From Planctomycetota bacterium (lineage in GTDB: Bacteria > Planctomycetota > UBA1135 > UBA2386): a stretch of 64,000 nucleotides of DNA. Location of the stretch: assembly GCA_020638695.1 (NCBI GenBank), contig JACKIB010000003.1, forward strand, positions 124,001 through 188,000, read 5' to 3'. Both the position numbers and the translations under genes were made by a program. Shown in pieces: positions 26,197-35,750 of the stretch; the stretch's first letter is position 1; every line of letters begins with the position of its first letter. Below the pieces are notes generated by a model, which was given only the letters and a program-made list of their open reading frames with translations, was not told the DNA's origin and made no database searches.

Positions 26197-27177
26197 ATGA
26201 GGTATTGTTCCAAGCTTCTGACCGCGCTGATGTCTTGCGCGGTCGCATCGGGGCTGACGTCCTGCCGCGAAGACATCTCGGTCTCGCTGGACGGGTCGAG
26301 CACGGTATTCCTGATCTCCGAAGCAGTCGCCGAGGAGTTCGGCAAGCTGCACCCCCGCGTCCGCGTGACCGTCGGCAAGTCCGGTACCGGCGGCGGATTC
26401 AAGAAGTTCTGCACCGGCACCACCATGATCAACGATGCGTCCCGTCCGATCAAGCAGAAGGAGGCGGACCTGGCGAAGCAGAACAAGATCGATTTCATCG
26501 AACTGCCGGTCGCCTACGACGGGCTCACTGTGGTGGTCAACAAGGGCAACGACTTCTGCGACTCTCTCACCACGGAGGAGCTGAAACGCATCTGGGAGCC
26601 CGGCAGCAAGGTGAACAACTGGAAGCAGGTGCGCCCCGGCTTTCCGGACCTGAAGCTCGAGTTGTTCGGTGCAGGCGTCGACTCAGGGACCTTCGACTAC
26701 TTCACCGGTGCGATCAACGGCAAGGAACGCGCCTGCCGCACCGACTACACCGCGTCGGAGGACGACAACACCTTGGTCAGCGGCGTTGCAGGCAACCGCG
26801 GCGCGATGGGGTTCTTCGGCTTCGCCTACTACCACGAGAACACCGCCACACTGAGAGCAGTCGCCATCAGCTATCGCGGCGCAAAGGCGATCGCACCGAC
26901 CGTGGACACGATCCGCGACGGCACCTACGCACCGCTCTCGCGGCCGATATTCATCTACGTATCCACTGCGGCGATACAGACGCCCCAGGTCCAGACGTTC
27001 GTCGAGTTCTACCTGGCGCAGGCGGCCAAACTGTCTCGAGACGTGGGCTACGTGCGCCTACCGGAGCCCGTCTACCAGGCGGCGCGGGAACGGTTCGCCA
27101 AGCGCGTGACCGGTTCGGTGTTCCTTGGCAAGAAGAACACCGCCGGCATCCCGCTGGAAACGCTCTACGGCAAGTAG
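26197..27177 (+). CDS. pstS: Phosphate ABC transporter substrate-binding lipoprotein PstS
   Basis: 326 residues with a lipoprotein signal ending in lipobox GLTSC (Cys23). The mature protein shows PstS signatures: LDGSSTVFLISEAVAEEF at the N-terminus, VGKSGTGGGFKKFC, INDASRPIK and AVDSGTFDYF-like phosphate-binding loops (here AGVDSGTFDYFT). It captures phosphate outside the inner membrane and passes it to PstCA. First gene of pstSCAB-phoU, preceded by a candidate Pho box. Confidence 0.93.
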   Translation: MRYCSKLLTALMSCAVASGLTSCREDISVSLDGSSTVFLISEAVAEEFGKLHPRVRVTVGKSGTGGGFKKFCTGTTMINDASRPIKQKEADLAKQNKIDFIELPVAYDGLTVVVNKGNDFCDSLTTEELKRIWEPGSKVNNWKQVRPGFPDLKLELFGAGVDSGTFDYFTGAINGKERACRTDYTASEDDNTLVSGVAGNRGAMGFFGFAYYHENTATLRAVAISYRGAKAIAPTVDTIRDGTYAPLSRPIFIYVSTAAIQTPQVQTFVEFYLAQAAKLSRDVGYVRLPEPVYQAARERFAKRVTGSVFLGKKNTAGIPLETLYGK

Positions 27178-27241
27178 CCACGTGAGCTCCGTTCCCGAAT
27201 TCGACCTCGCACGCGGCGCGCGCTCCCCCACTCGCTTCGCC

Positions 27242-28162
27242 ATGTCTTCCTCCGACCTACCTCGGCCGCCGATCACCACCCAGCGCTCCAGATTCGGCGA
27301 GAGGCTGATCCTCAAGGGCCTGCTGCTGTGTGCTCTGCTGTCGATCGCTTCGACCACGGCGATCGTCATGGTGCTCGGCAAGGAATCGGCGCTGTTCTTC
27401 CAACACGTGCCACTGAGCGACTTCCTGTTCGGCACGGAGTGGCACCCGGTGTTGAATCCACCGCGGTTCGGCGTGCTGCCGCTGGTGTGCGGAACCTTCT
27501 TGATCGTGGCCGGCGCCGGCCTGGTAGCGCTACCGATCGGCCTGGGCACCGCGATCTACCTCGGTGAGTACGCGTCACAGCGCACCCGTGACATCATCAA
27601 ACCGGTGCTCGAAGTGCTCGCCGGTATCCCGACGGTGGTGTACGGCTACCTGGCGTTGACCTTGATCACCCCGATGATCCGTGCGGTGTTCCAGAACACC
27701 GGTGTGTTCAATGCCGCGAGTGCGGCGATCGTGGTCGGCATCATGATCCTGCCGATGGTCGCTTCGTTGTGCGACGACGCGATCCGCGCGGTGCCCGACG
27801 GCCTGCGCCAGGGCGCCCACGCGCTCGGCACGACCAATTTCGAGGTGTCGACCCGCGTGGTCGTCCCTGCGGCCCTGTCGGGCATCATCGCCTCGTTCGT
27901 GCTGGCGATCTCGCGCGCGATCGGTGAGACCATGGCGGTCACACTGGCCGCGGGCGCCACACCGAAGCTGACGCTGAACCCATTGGAGAGCATCCAGACG
28001 ATGACCGCGTTCATCGTGCAGCTCAGCCTCGGCGACACGCCGAACGGCACCATCGAGTACCAGACGATCTTCGCGGTCGGCGCGCTGTTGTTCGTCATCA
28101 CGCTGGTGATGAACGTGATCGCCGGGCGGGTACTCCGGCGCTTCCGGGAGGTGTACGAGTGA
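27242..28162 (+). CDS. pstC: Phosphate ABC transporter permease PstC
   Basis: The 306-residue inner-membrane permease has about six TM segments and the EAA-type loop (ALGTTNFEVSTRVVVPAALSGI). The chosen ATG gives a short N-terminal tail before TM1. A GTG at 27182, 4 nt after the pstS stop, is in frame and would add 20 residues; coupling to pstS favours it, while protein length does not decide. The stop overlaps the pstA start as GTGA. Confidence 0.9.
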   Translation: MSSSDLPRPPITTQRSRFGERLILKGLLLCALLSIASTTAIVMVLGKESALFFQHVPLSDFLFGTEWHPVLNPPRFGVLPLVCGTFLIVAGAGLVALPIGLGTAIYLGEYASQRTRDIIKPVLEVLAGIPTVVYGYLALTLITPMIRAVFQNTGVFNAASAAIVVGIMILPMVASLCDDAIRAVPDGLRQGAHALGTTNFEVSTRVVVPAALSGIIASFVLAISRAIGETMAVTLAAGATPKLTLNPLESIQTMTAFIVQLSLGDTPNGTIEYQTIFAVGALLFVITLVMNVIAGRVLRRFREVYE

Positions 28163-29031
28163 GCGAATTGTTCGCCAGCAACGTGGCCCGCCGCAAGCGC
28201 CACGCCAACCTGTTCCGCTGGATCTGCGCCGGCATGACGTGGCTCAGCGTGCTGGTGCTCGGGATCATGCTGTACCACATCGTGGCACAGGGTTGGTCCA
28301 GCCTGGACTGGCGGTTCCTCAACAGCTTCCCGTCGCGCTTCCCGAACCAGGCCGGCATCAAGTCGGCGCTGTGGGGCACGGTGTGGACCATCGGATTCAT
28401 CGCGCTGTTCTCGATCCCGATCGGGGTCGCGACCGCGATCCACCTGGAGGAGTACGCCAAGCCGGGGCGGCTGCGGTCGTTCATCGAACTCAACATCGCC
28501 AACCTCGCGGGCGTACCGTCGATCGTCTACGGGATGCTCGGCCTGACGATCTTCGTCCGCTGGATGCACCTCGGGCGCAGCGTCTTGGCTGGTGCGCTGA
28601 CCATGACGCTGCTGATCCTGCCGGTCATCATCATCGCCGCCCGGGAAGCGATCCGCGCCGTTCCTGATTCGCTGCGCAGCGCCGGGTTGGCGCTGGGGGC
28701 GACGCGCTGGCAAGTGGCCTGGGGCCATGTATTACCCTCCGCGCTGCCGGGCATCCTCACCGGGGTGATCCTGGCGCTGTCCCGAGCCATCGGTGAGACC
28801 GCGCCGCTGATCATGATGGGCGCCCTGACCTACGTGGCGTTCGTCCCGGGGGGCCCCGGCGACTACTTCACCACCATGCCGATCCAGATCTTCAACTGGG
28901 CCTCGCGACCCCAGCACGAGTTCCATACACTCGCGGCTTCCGGCATCATCACCCTGCTCTCCGTCCTGTTGGCGATGAACACCATCGCCGTGATCATCCG
29001 CCACCGTTCGCAGAGAAGCCGCACATGGTAG
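28159..29031 (+). CDS. pstA: Phosphate ABC transporter permease PstA
   Basis: 290 residues starting with a GTG that overlaps the pstC stop by 4 nt. There are about six TM segments, the PstA-type conserved stretch around HLEEYAKPGRLRSFIELNIANLAGVPSIVYG (only key residues EEYA, ANLAGVPSI noted) and the EAA loop ALGATRWQVAWGHVLPSALPG. It forms the channel with PstC. It overlaps pstB by 7 nt. Confidence 0.92.
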   Translation: MSELFASNVARRKRHANLFRWICAGMTWLSVLVLGIMLYHIVAQGWSSLDWRFLNSFPSRFPNQAGIKSALWGTVWTIGFIALFSIPIGVATAIHLEEYAKPGRLRSFIELNIANLAGVPSIVYGMLGLTIFVRWMHLGRSVLAGALTMTLLILPVIIIAAREAIRAVPDSLRSAGLALGATRWQVAWGHVLPSALPGILTGVILALSRAIGETAPLIMMGALTYVAFVPGGPGDYFTTMPIQIFNWASRPQHEFHTLAASGIITLLSVLLAMNTIAVIIRHRSQRSRTW

Positions 29032-29825
29032 ACATCCTCGGTCGACAACACGCAGCCGAGGCGCGCGGCACCCGCAGCGCCCCGATCCTCGCAACGCGCG
29101 GCGTCACCATCTCGTACGGCGACTCGACGGCGATCCGAGACATCACGCTTGAGATCCCGGAGCAGAAGATCACCGCGATCATCGGCCCGTCAGGTTGCGG
29201 CAAGAGCACCTTGCTGCGCTCGTTCAACCGCATGAACGACCTGATCCCATCGGTGCACCACACTGGGGAGATCCTGTACCACGGCCAAGACATCTACGCC
29301 CGCGGCGTGGACCCGGTGGAGTTGCGGCGACAGATCGGGATGGTGTTCCAGAAGCCAAACCCGTTCCCCAAGTCGATCCTCAAGAACGTCACCTGGGCGC
29401 CGGCACTGCACGGTTACCGCGGCAGCTTGATGCAGCTGGCCGAGGAGTCGCTGCAGCGGGTCGCGCTGTGGGACGAGGTCAAGGACCGCCTCAGCCAGTC
29501 GGCGATGGGCCTATCGGGGGGTCAACAGCAGCGGCTGTGCATCGCGCGAGCGATCGCCATGCAGCCCGACGTGCTGTTGATGGACGAGCCGTGTTCGGCA
29601 CTCGACCCGGTGTCGACTTCGCGTATCGAGGACCTGCTGTTCGAACTCAAGAGTCGATTCACGATCCTGATCGTGACGCACAACATGCAGCAGGCATCGC
29701 GCGTTTCCGACTACACGGTGTTCCTCGACCGTGGCAGCATGGTCGAGTTCGACGTGACCGACAAGATCTTCACCCAACCCGGCGAGCAGCGCACCGCCGA
29801 CTACGTGATGGGGAGATTCGGCTAA
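29025..29825 (+). CDS. pstB: Phosphate ABC transporter ATPase PstB
   Basis: 266 residues with Walker A GPSGCGKST, the PstB-typical RSFNRMNDL, Q-loop VFQKPNPFPKS, ABC signature LSGGQQQRLCIARA, Walker B VLLMDEP and H-loop VTHNMQQA. It powers phosphate import by PstSCA and takes part in signalling to PhoR through PhoU. The start overlaps pstA, and phoU begins 1 nt after its stop. Confidence 0.95.
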   Translation: MVDILGRQHAAEARGTRSAPILATRGVTISYGDSTAIRDITLEIPEQKITAIIGPSGCGKSTLLRSFNRMNDLIPSVHHTGEILYHGQDIYARGVDPVELRRQIGMVFQKPNPFPKSILKNVTWAPALHGYRGSLMQLAEESLQRVALWDEVKDRLSQSAMGLSGGQQQRLCIARAIAMQPDVLLMDEPCSALDPVSTSRIEDLLFELKSRFTILIVTHNMQQASRVSDYTVFLDRGSMVEFDVTDKIFTQPGEQRTADYVMGRFG

Positions 29826-29826
29826 A

Positions 29827-30480
29827 ATGGGGAAACACCTTCGGCGCGATCTCGATCTGCTGAAGAAGGACATCCTCACCATGGGTGCCCTGGTCGAGTC
29901 GGCGACCAACAAGGCGATCGCCGCATTCACTCGGCGCAGCGAGGATCTGGCACGTGAAGTTCTGATCTGCGACGACGAGATCGACGACAAGGAGAACGAG
30001 GTCGAGGACCTCTGCCTCAAGATCCTCGCGCTACACCAACCGGTCGCATTCGACCTGCGGTTCGTGGTGATGGTGCTGAAGTTCAACCACGACCTCGAGC
30101 GGATGGGCGACATCGCGACGCACATCGCCGAGCAGACCCTGGTGCTGCTGAACAAGCCGTCGCTGGCGGTGCAGTTCCCGATCGCCGAGATGGGCGAGGC
30201 GGTGCGCGCCATGGTCCGCGATTGCCTCGACGCCCTGGTGCGATCCGATGCCAACCTGGCACGCACGGTGTGCGCGGCCGACGACCGCGTCGACGCGATG
30301 CACCGCAAGATGTTCGACGCGGTCGAGCTGCAGGTCAAGGAGGGGAACGCCGAGTTCGACCACGCGGTGCGCATGCTGTCGATGTCGCGCTACCTGGAGC
30401 GGATCGCCGACCACGCGACCAACATCGCCGAGGACATCGTGTTCATGGTCGACGGCGAAGTCATCCGCCACGGCACCTGA
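29827..30480 (+). CDS. phoU: Phosphate signalling protein PhoU
   Basis: 217 residues, all-helical, as two tandem three-helix PhoU bundles. Metal-binding type motifs occur in each half (FNHDLERMGDIATHIAEQ and SRYLERIADHATNIAEDIVF). It is the negative regulator that links Pst transport to PhoR and PhoB. Last gene of the pst operon; a strong GC hairpin follows. Confidence 0.94.
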   Translation: MGKHLRRDLDLLKKDILTMGALVESATNKAIAAFTRRSEDLAREVLICDDEIDDKENEVEDLCLKILALHQPVAFDLRFVVMVLKFNHDLERMGDIATHIAEQTLVLLNKPSLAVQFPIAEMGEAVRAMVRDCLDALVRSDANLARTVCAADDRVDAMHRKMFDAVELQVKEGNAEFDHAVRMLSMSRYLERIADHATNIAEDIVFMVDGEVIRHGT

Positions 30481-30497
30481 GCCCCCCCCCGGGGGGC
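30481..30497 (+). terminator. Hairpin after phoU
   Basis: GCCCCCC-CCC-GGGGGGC directly after the phoU stop is a very stable hairpin but has no U-run. Probable end of the pst operon. Nothing else is recognisable before glgC. Confidence 0.5.
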
Positions 30498-30647
30498 GGG
30501 TCGGTGGATCGATCGCCCCCCGGCCCGGCGAGACGCGCACCGCGACTGCCGTCCCGATCTCGTACGGAACAGTCCGCTTGGCTCTTCTAAGTCGGCGAGG
30601 CGCATGCCATCGTAGGGCGTGCCCGCCCAGTTCTCGAGGTCACTCGC

Positions 30648-31901
30648 ATGCCGTCCGGACTCGCCCTCACCCAGGAGCTTCAGAACACCCTGACCATCAT
30701 CCTGGCCGGAGGGCAGGGGGAGCGCCTCAAGCCCCTGACCGAGCGCCGCGCCAAGCCGGCGGTGCCGTTCGGCGGCGCGTACCGGATCATCGACTTCACG
30801 CTGACGAACTGCATCCACTCGGGGCTGCGGCGCATCTACCTGCTCACGCAGTACCAGGCGTTCTCGCTGGAGGAACACATCCGCTTCGCCTGGAACTTCC
30901 TGCCCCGCCGGCTGCGGCAGTTCATCAGTGCGCTGGCGCCCCACCACCTCGAGACCGGTCGCTGGTACGCCGGCACCGCGGACGCGATCTACCACAACCT
31001 CGACACGATTCGCGAAGAGAACCCCGACCGGGTCCTGATCCTGTCGGGCGACCACATCTACAAGATGGACTACGGCAAGATGCTCGCGGAGCACCTCGCC
31101 AACCGGGCCGCATTGACCATCGGCGCGGTGCGGATTCCGGCGGCACACAGCCGGCGGTTCGGCATCTTCCAGTGCGACGACTCCAACCGGGTGATCGGCT
31201 TCCAAGAGAAGCCGGAGAAGGGCGCCGAACTGCCGGGTGATCCGGGCTACTGCCTCGGGTCGATGGGCATCTACCTGTTCGAGACCGCCGAACTCGTCAA
31301 GCGGCTCAGCGAGGACGCGGCACTCGGCAAGGAGAGTAGCCACGACTTCGGCAACGACGTGATCCCGCGGATGATCAAGGAGGTGAAGGTGCAGGCCCAC
31401 CACTTCCGCGCAGTCGACGACGACGGTGGCCAACCGTACTGGCGCGACGTCGGCACGATCGACGCCTACTACGAGGCGAACCTGGACCTCTGCAGCATCA
31501 AGCCCAGCTTCAACCTGTACGACGAGAACTGGCCGATCTACACGCTGTGGCACAACGACCCGCCGGCCAAGACGGTGTTCAACGAGCCGGACCGCAAGGC
31601 GGAGGTGGTCGACTCGCTGATCTGCCCGGGCGTGGTGGTGTCAGGCGCCAAGGTACGGCACTCGATCCTCAGCAACCGGGTGTTCGTCGACGAGGGCGCG
31701 GTGGTCGAGGGCTCGATCGTGATGAGCGGCGTGCGGATCGGCAAGAACGCGCAGGTCCGGCGGGCGATCATCGACAAGTGGACCGAGATCGCCGACGGCG
31801 AGGTGATCGGCCACGACCCGGCCCGGGACCGGGAGCGGTTCACGGTGACCGATTCGGGGATCGTGGTCGTGCCGCGCGGCGCGGACGTGATCCGCGACTG
31901 A
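30648..31901 (+). CDS. glgC: Glucose-1-phosphate adenylyltransferase
   Basis: 417 residues. The nucleotidyltransferase domain opens with ILAGGQGERLKPLT and contains KPAVPFGG, the GTADAIYHNL motif, SGDHIYKMDYG and FQEKP. The C-terminal left-handed beta-helix covers ~300-400. It makes ADP-glucose, the donor for GT5 glycogen synthase (glgA at 39.3 kb). The two genes share a strand but are separated by a seven-gene operon on the opposite strand. Confidence 0.95.
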   Translation: MPSGLALTQELQNTLTIILAGGQGERLKPLTERRAKPAVPFGGAYRIIDFTLTNCIHSGLRRIYLLTQYQAFSLEEHIRFAWNFLPRRLRQFISALAPHHLETGRWYAGTADAIYHNLDTIREENPDRVLILSGDHIYKMDYGKMLAEHLANRAALTIGAVRIPAAHSRRFGIFQCDDSNRVIGFQEKPEKGAELPGDPGYCLGSMGIYLFETAELVKRLSEDAALGKESSHDFGNDVIPRMIKEVKVQAHHFRAVDDDGGQPYWRDVGTIDAYYEANLDLCSIKPSFNLYDENWPIYTLWHNDPPAKTVFNEPDRKAEVVDSLICPGVVVSGAKVRHSILSNRVFVDEGAVVEGSIVMSGVRIGKNAQVRRAIIDKWTEIADGEVIGHDPARDRERFTVTDSGIVVVPRGADVIRD

Positions 31902-31913
31902 CTGGCGCGCCAG
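31902..31913. terminator. Palindrome between convergent glgC and OsmC-like genes
   Basis: CTGGCGCGCCAG begins at the base after the glgC stop. It could form a short hairpin working on either strand. Between here and 32029 a 29-codon minus-strand open stretch (LDPRAGVKLAWPDPVIREQ, then a stop at about 31957) reads like the end of a lost gene, but it has no start. Confidence 0.3.
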
Positions 31914-32029
31914 CGGTTCGCTCAACCGGGAGGACAGCGGTCGAACCGGCGGGTCAGTGAATCCCGTGCCCGAACGCCTGCTCGCGGATCACCGGATCGG
32001 GCCACGCGAGCTTCACTCCGGCGCGCGGG

Positions 32030-32497
32030 TCAAGACTCGACCCCAGGGGGCGGGAACAGCTGCGTGCCCGCGGTATCGGACACCGACACCGTCACGTCGA
32101 TCCCCTGCCGCACACTCGCCGTGACCACGCAGTAGTCCTCGAACAGCTCGGTGCACCGGAGCAACCGCGCGGCATCGTCCGAGTCGACATCGACCACCAT
32201 CGCCACCGCTAGCCCGGCGATCCGCAGCCGCTTCTGCTCGTTGCGCCGCATCGTCCCGACCACCTGGGTCCGGATGCTCCGCACCATCACCCGCGACTTC
32301 TCCAGGCAGAACAGCAGGCTGGCGCTCAGGCAGCTGCCGATCGCTGTCGCGAGCAGGCGCGAGGGGTTCGGACCGCTTCCCGCACCGAGCGGCGGCGGCT
32401 CGTCGACCACCAGCGGGGGCAGCTCCGTTCCACCGAACTCGGTGTGGAACCGGTACCCGTCGAGACGCTCCAGAGTGACCTCGAAGGTGTTCTCCAT
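32030..32497 (-). CDS. OsmC-family protein
   Basis: 155 residues with the OsmC/Ohr fold pattern: an N-terminal beta-hairpin, the nucleophilic-cysteine helix ATAIGSCLSASLLFCLEKS, and a second cysteine in FEDYCVVTASVRQG near the C-terminus. Such proteins reduce organic hydroperoxides in the cytoplasm or belong to less defined OsmC subfamilies. Last gene of the seven-gene minus-strand operon, 13 nt after the esterase, so it may protect or process that pathway. Substrate unknown. Confidence 0.8.
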   Translation of the reverse strand: MENTFEVTLERLDGYRFHTEFGGTELPPLVVDEPPPLGAGSGPNPSRLLATAIGSCLSASLLFCLEKSRVMVRSIRTQVVGTMRRNEQKRLRIAGLAVAMVVDVDSDDAARLLRCTELFEDYCVVTASVRQGIDVTVSVSDTAGTQLFPPPGVES

Positions 32498-32510
32498 CGA
32501 CTTGTTTCGG

Positions 32511-33245
32511 TCAGAGCAGCTCTTCGAAGTACTTCGGCAGCATCTCGCGCCAGGTCACCCAGTCGTGGTGGTAGTCCTTGCCCCACGAGTCCACCCGGTT
32601 GGGCACGCCGCGCGCGCCGAGCGCGTTCGCCACCTTCCACGACTCCTGCGGGTCCTCGTAGCGTCCCTCGCCGTGGGTGAGCAGCACGAACCGATTCCGC
32701 AGCTGCTTCAGGTGCTCACCGTCTTCGTCGAGCTTCGGCACGAAGTGCAGCGGCGACGAATAGTAGTAGTCCTCCGTCACCGGTCCCTTGAGGAACTTCT
32801 CGAGCCCGTAGGTGCCGCTCATGCAGATCGCCGTGCTGCACGCGTCGGGATGCCGGCACAGGAACGCGACCGCGTTGTAGGCACCCAGGCTCGCACCCGC
32901 GGTCATGATCTCCAGGGTGTCGTCCCCGCAGTCCTTGCGGATCGCCGGCAGAACCTCGTGGTAGATCGCCGCGTCGAAGCGATTCTGCACGCGACCACCC
33001 TGGGCGGTCGTGTTGTCACCGGTGAGCCAAGCGCGACCGGCGAGGCTGTCCACCGAGTAGATCTTCGCCTTCTGGTCGGCCAGGAACTGCCCGACCGCGG
33101 TGACCAAGTGGAAGCGCTCGATCTCCTCGGCGTCACCGCCCGCGGTCGGGAACACCAGCACCGGTCGACCGACCTCCCCCCAGCGCACCAGCGTCAGATC
33201 CTGACCGAGCCGGGGAGAACGCCACGTGGTGGATTCCTTGCTCAT
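32511..33245 (-). CDS. Alpha/beta-hydrolase esterase
   Basis: 244 residues without a signal peptide. The fold shows the oxyanion strand VLVFPTAGGD, nucleophile Ser119 in TAGASLGAYNA, and a C-terminal KDYHHDW segment holding the probable catalytic histidine. It resembles the putative esterases of the esterase-D/Fes superfamily. It begins 10 nt after the ATP-grasp gene and is 13 nt before the OsmC-like gene, so it probably acts on the product of the ligases. Confidence 0.8.
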   Translation of the reverse strand: MSKESTTWRSPRLGQDLTLVRWGEVGRPVLVFPTAGGDAEEIERFHLVTAVGQFLADQKAKIYSVDSLAGRAWLTGDNTTAQGGRVQNRFDAAIYHEVLPAIRKDCGDDTLEIMTAGASLGAYNAVAFLCRHPDACSTAICMSGTYGLEKFLKGPVTEDYYYSSPLHFVPKLDEDGEHLKQLRNRFVLLTHGEGRYEDPQESWKVANALGARGVPNRVDSWGKDYHHDWVTWREMLPKYFEELL

Positions 33246-33255
33246 GCAACACTGC

Positions 33256-34506
33256 CTACGCGCCCTGCGCCGCGCGCCACATCTGGATTCGGCTCCAGAA
33301 CAGCTCGGTGAACTCGTCCCACTCGTGCTCGGGGAACAACGCCTGAACCTTCATCCGGACCGCGTCCCGGGCCCGGGGAGTGCCGAAGAACTCCAACGAT
33401 ACGGCGTCGAGCTCGGCGAGGTGCTCGGCGCAGAACTCTTCGAACCGCGTCGTATCGAACCGTTGGTGGGCGATCTTCGCGTAGCCGGCGAGCTTGCGCG
33501 GATAGTCGCCCTTGCCCTCGGCAACCTCGTAGTACGGCTCCCAATCGAGGTTGCGACGCATCTTGCGGTCGGTAGCCGCGCAGAACAGCGACCAGCGGAT
33601 CTGCGACAACACGATCCACGGGAAGTGGATGTGTAGCGACGTCACCTGCGAGTCCGGGCACGGGTTGGCGAAGTCGATCGGATACCACACCCCGTCCTTG
33701 CGGATCAGCTCGCACGAGTTGAAGTCCCAGCCGAAGAACGAGTTGATCGTCAGCGTGGTATTGCGAATCAGCTCGGCTTCCTCGGCGGTGATCGCACCGG
33801 TCTCGACCAGGTCCAGGTCGGGCTGGTAGCGCTCGTGCAGCGGTGCCGAAGGCTCGTAGCGGATGATCTTGGTCTGCGGGCCGATCCCGATGCAGCGCAC
33901 GAACAGGTCGAACGGCAGCATGCCCTTCTGCACGTGCATCACGAACTTGCCGCTCGTGTCGTACGCGGTCCGTAGCTCGTCGTCGTTGTCGATCTTCGAC
34001 ACGCCGACCCATCCGCCACCGTCGTACGGCTTCATGAACACCGGATAGCCGAGCTTGGCCCCGATGTCCTCGAGCCGGAACAGGCGCGCGTAACGATTGA
34101 GCGTCGGCTGCACGTCCGGACTCGATTCGTGCTCCTTCGGCGGCACCAGCATGGTCTCCGGCACCGGCATCCCGAGATGCATCATCGCGCAGTAGGTGGT
34201 CTGCTTCTCCATCGACTGCACCGACCACGGGTTGTTGAACACGTACACGTCGTTCATCAACACCGCCTTCTTGATCCACTCGCGGCTCGACTTGAACCAA
34301 TGGGTCAGGCGGTCGATCACCAGGTCGTACTTGACCGGTTGCCGCAGGTCGAACGGCTCGATGGTCACACGTTCGACTTCGAAGCGGATCTTGTCCCGAC
34401 CGATCGGCAGCTCGAGATCGAGCTTGGCGAGAATCTCCTCGTAGCAGATCGGCCAGCAGATGTCGGCGCCCAGGGAGAGTCCGATCTTGCGGATCTTGTT
34501 GGCCAC
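33256..34506 (-). CDS. ATP-grasp ligase (RimK-like, group 1)
   Basis: A GTG start at 34506 (VANKIRKIGLSLGADI) gives 416 residues; the frame extends upstream but only as a shadow of the esterase gene. An N-terminal pre-ATP-grasp domain is followed by a core with YPVFMKPYDGGGWVGVSKI (ATP-binding lysine and Gly-rich loop) and a metal-binding end GVWYPIDFANPCPDS. It is only distantly related to the other three ATP-grasp proteins in this window. These enzymes join a carboxylate to an amine or thiol through an acyl-phosphate. The substrate is unknown; the operon context suggests a peptide-like product. Confidence 0.8.
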   Translation of the reverse strand: MANKIRKIGLSLGADICWPICYEEILAKLDLELPIGRDKIRFEVERVTIEPFDLRQPVKYDLVIDRLTHWFKSSREWIKKAVLMNDVYVFNNPWSVQSMEKQTTYCAMMHLGMPVPETMLVPPKEHESSPDVQPTLNRYARLFRLEDIGAKLGYPVFMKPYDGGGWVGVSKIDNDDELRTAYDTSGKFVMHVQKGMLPFDLFVRCIGIGPQTKIIRYEPSAPLHERYQPDLDLVETGAITAEEAELIRNTTLTINSFFGWDFNSCELIRKDGVWYPIDFANPCPDSQVTSLHIHFPWIVLSQIRWSLFCAATDRKMRRNLDWEPYYEVAEGKGDYPRKLAGYAKIAHQRFDTTRFEEFCAEHLAELDAVSLEFFGTPRARDAVRMKVQALFPEHEWDEFTELFWSRIQMWRAAQGA

Positions 34507-34589
34507 GGGGTCAGCAGTTGCCCTGTCGGGCGAGCGAGGGGGACGAAGAGGCCGGCGGTCGGCCTCGCAGCGGCAAGCTAGCAGATCGC

Positions 34590-35750
34590 CTACTCGTACA
34601 CCATCCACAGCGGCCCGGGAAACAGCCACGAGAGCCCCTCGCGCAGGCGATCGCGCCAGTTCTCCCAGTTGTGGCCATCGCGGGCTTCGACGAACCGGAC
34701 CCGCATCCCGGTGGACTGGAACAGCGGGACCATCGACCGGTTGTAGTAGATCATCGGCTCGTACACCCCGCAGCTCAGGAACAGCTGGCGCGACGGCACC
34801 CCGGGCGCCTTGCGGAACGCGTTCATGAACTCGACCACCGGATCGAACGCCGGCCCACCCTCGTGGTCGCCGATATCGGTGAACAAGAACGAGCCCGACA
34901 TCAGGCACAGGCGACCGAACACCCCCGGATAGCGCCATGCGGTCGACAGCGACGCGATGGCGCCGAAGCTCGAGCCCACCAGCCCGCGTGCCCCCGGATC
35001 CTCGACCAGCGAGTACTGCTCCTCCATCACCGGCAGCAGGTCTTCGACGATGAACCGGGCGTGCTGCTCGTTGTTGGGGTACTCGACCATCCGGTTGGGC
35101 GAGGTGGTGAGCGCGCACACCACCGGCGGGATCTCGAGCCGGTGGATCAGGTTGTCGAGCACCGTCTGCAGCGCGGCAAACCGCAGGAAATCCTCGCCGT
35201 CGTGCACTACCAGCAGTCCGTAGCGGCGCGACGGCCGGTAGCGCGCCGGCAGGTAGACCTGCACCTTGCGCACGTCGCCGAACGCGCGGCTCGCGAGGCG
35301 ATGCTCACGCACTTCGCCACAACGCGCATCGGGATCCGGCAGCGTCCAGTCGGGGACCTGGTAGCCCTCGCTGTGCACCACCGAGTTGGCACCGAACGGA
35401 TCGAGCGCCTGATGGGGATTCAGCGCATCCCGCACCAGCTGCACACGCTGCCCGTGACCGTGCATGCCGAACGCACTGCCTTGCTCGATGCCGAGCTTGT
35501 ATTCGATGCGCGAATTGCGCGGCACTTGCAGGGTCAGGAACCACAGGTCCGTGCCCGGCAGCCGCTGGAACGCCTGCTGCTGCGGCAGCGCGCGGATCCA
35601 GTGCTGCAGGAACACGTTGCTCGCCTCGCCGCGGAACACGAACGTCACCTGCCGCCCTTCGACGATCGGAAACTCGTGGTCGCGCAGGAACGCCTCGATG
35701 GCCTCGTGGGTCGCAGCGCCGGGTTGGCGCAGTTGGTCGATCGCCAGCAT
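34590..35750 (-). CDS. Enterochelin-esterase-like hydrolase with N-terminal early-set domain
   Basis: 386 residues. The N-terminal ~130 residues resemble a CBM48/early-set module (VTFVFRGEASNVFLQHW, PRNSRIEYKLGI). The Fes-type alpha/beta-hydrolase domain follows, with VQVYLPARY, HDGEDF, nucleophile Ser261 in LVGSSFGAIAS and a C-terminal DGHNWENWR holding the catalytic histidine. No signal peptide. The ATG overlaps the S51-like stop as TGATG, implying coupling. It may hydrolyse an ester or amide in the product of the neighbouring ligases. Confidence 0.82.
   Translation of the reverse strand: MLAIDQLRQPGAATHEAIEAFLRDHEFPIVEGRQVTFVFRGEASNVFLQHWIRALPQQQAFQRLPGTDLWFLTLQVPRNSRIEYKLGIEQGSAFGMHGHGQRVQLVRDALNPHQALDPFGANSVVHSEGYQVPDWTLPDPDARCGEVREHRLASRAFGDVRKVQVYLPARYRPSRRYGLLVVHDGEDFLRFAALQTVLDNLIHRLEIPPVVCALTTSPNRMVEYPNNEQHARFIVEDLLPVMEEQYSLVEDPGARGLVGSSFGAIASLSTAWRYPGVFGRLCLMSGSFLFTDIGDHEGGPAFDPVVEFMNAFRKAPGVPSRQLFLSCGVYEPMIYYNRSMVPLFQSTGMRVRFVEARDGHNWENWRDRLREGLSWLFPGPLWMVYE

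Noticed and set aside
32207..32220. CTAGCCCGGC inside the OsmC-like gene as a family-B element
   Set aside because: The similarity stops after ten bases and the region encodes conserved OsmC residues; chance match.
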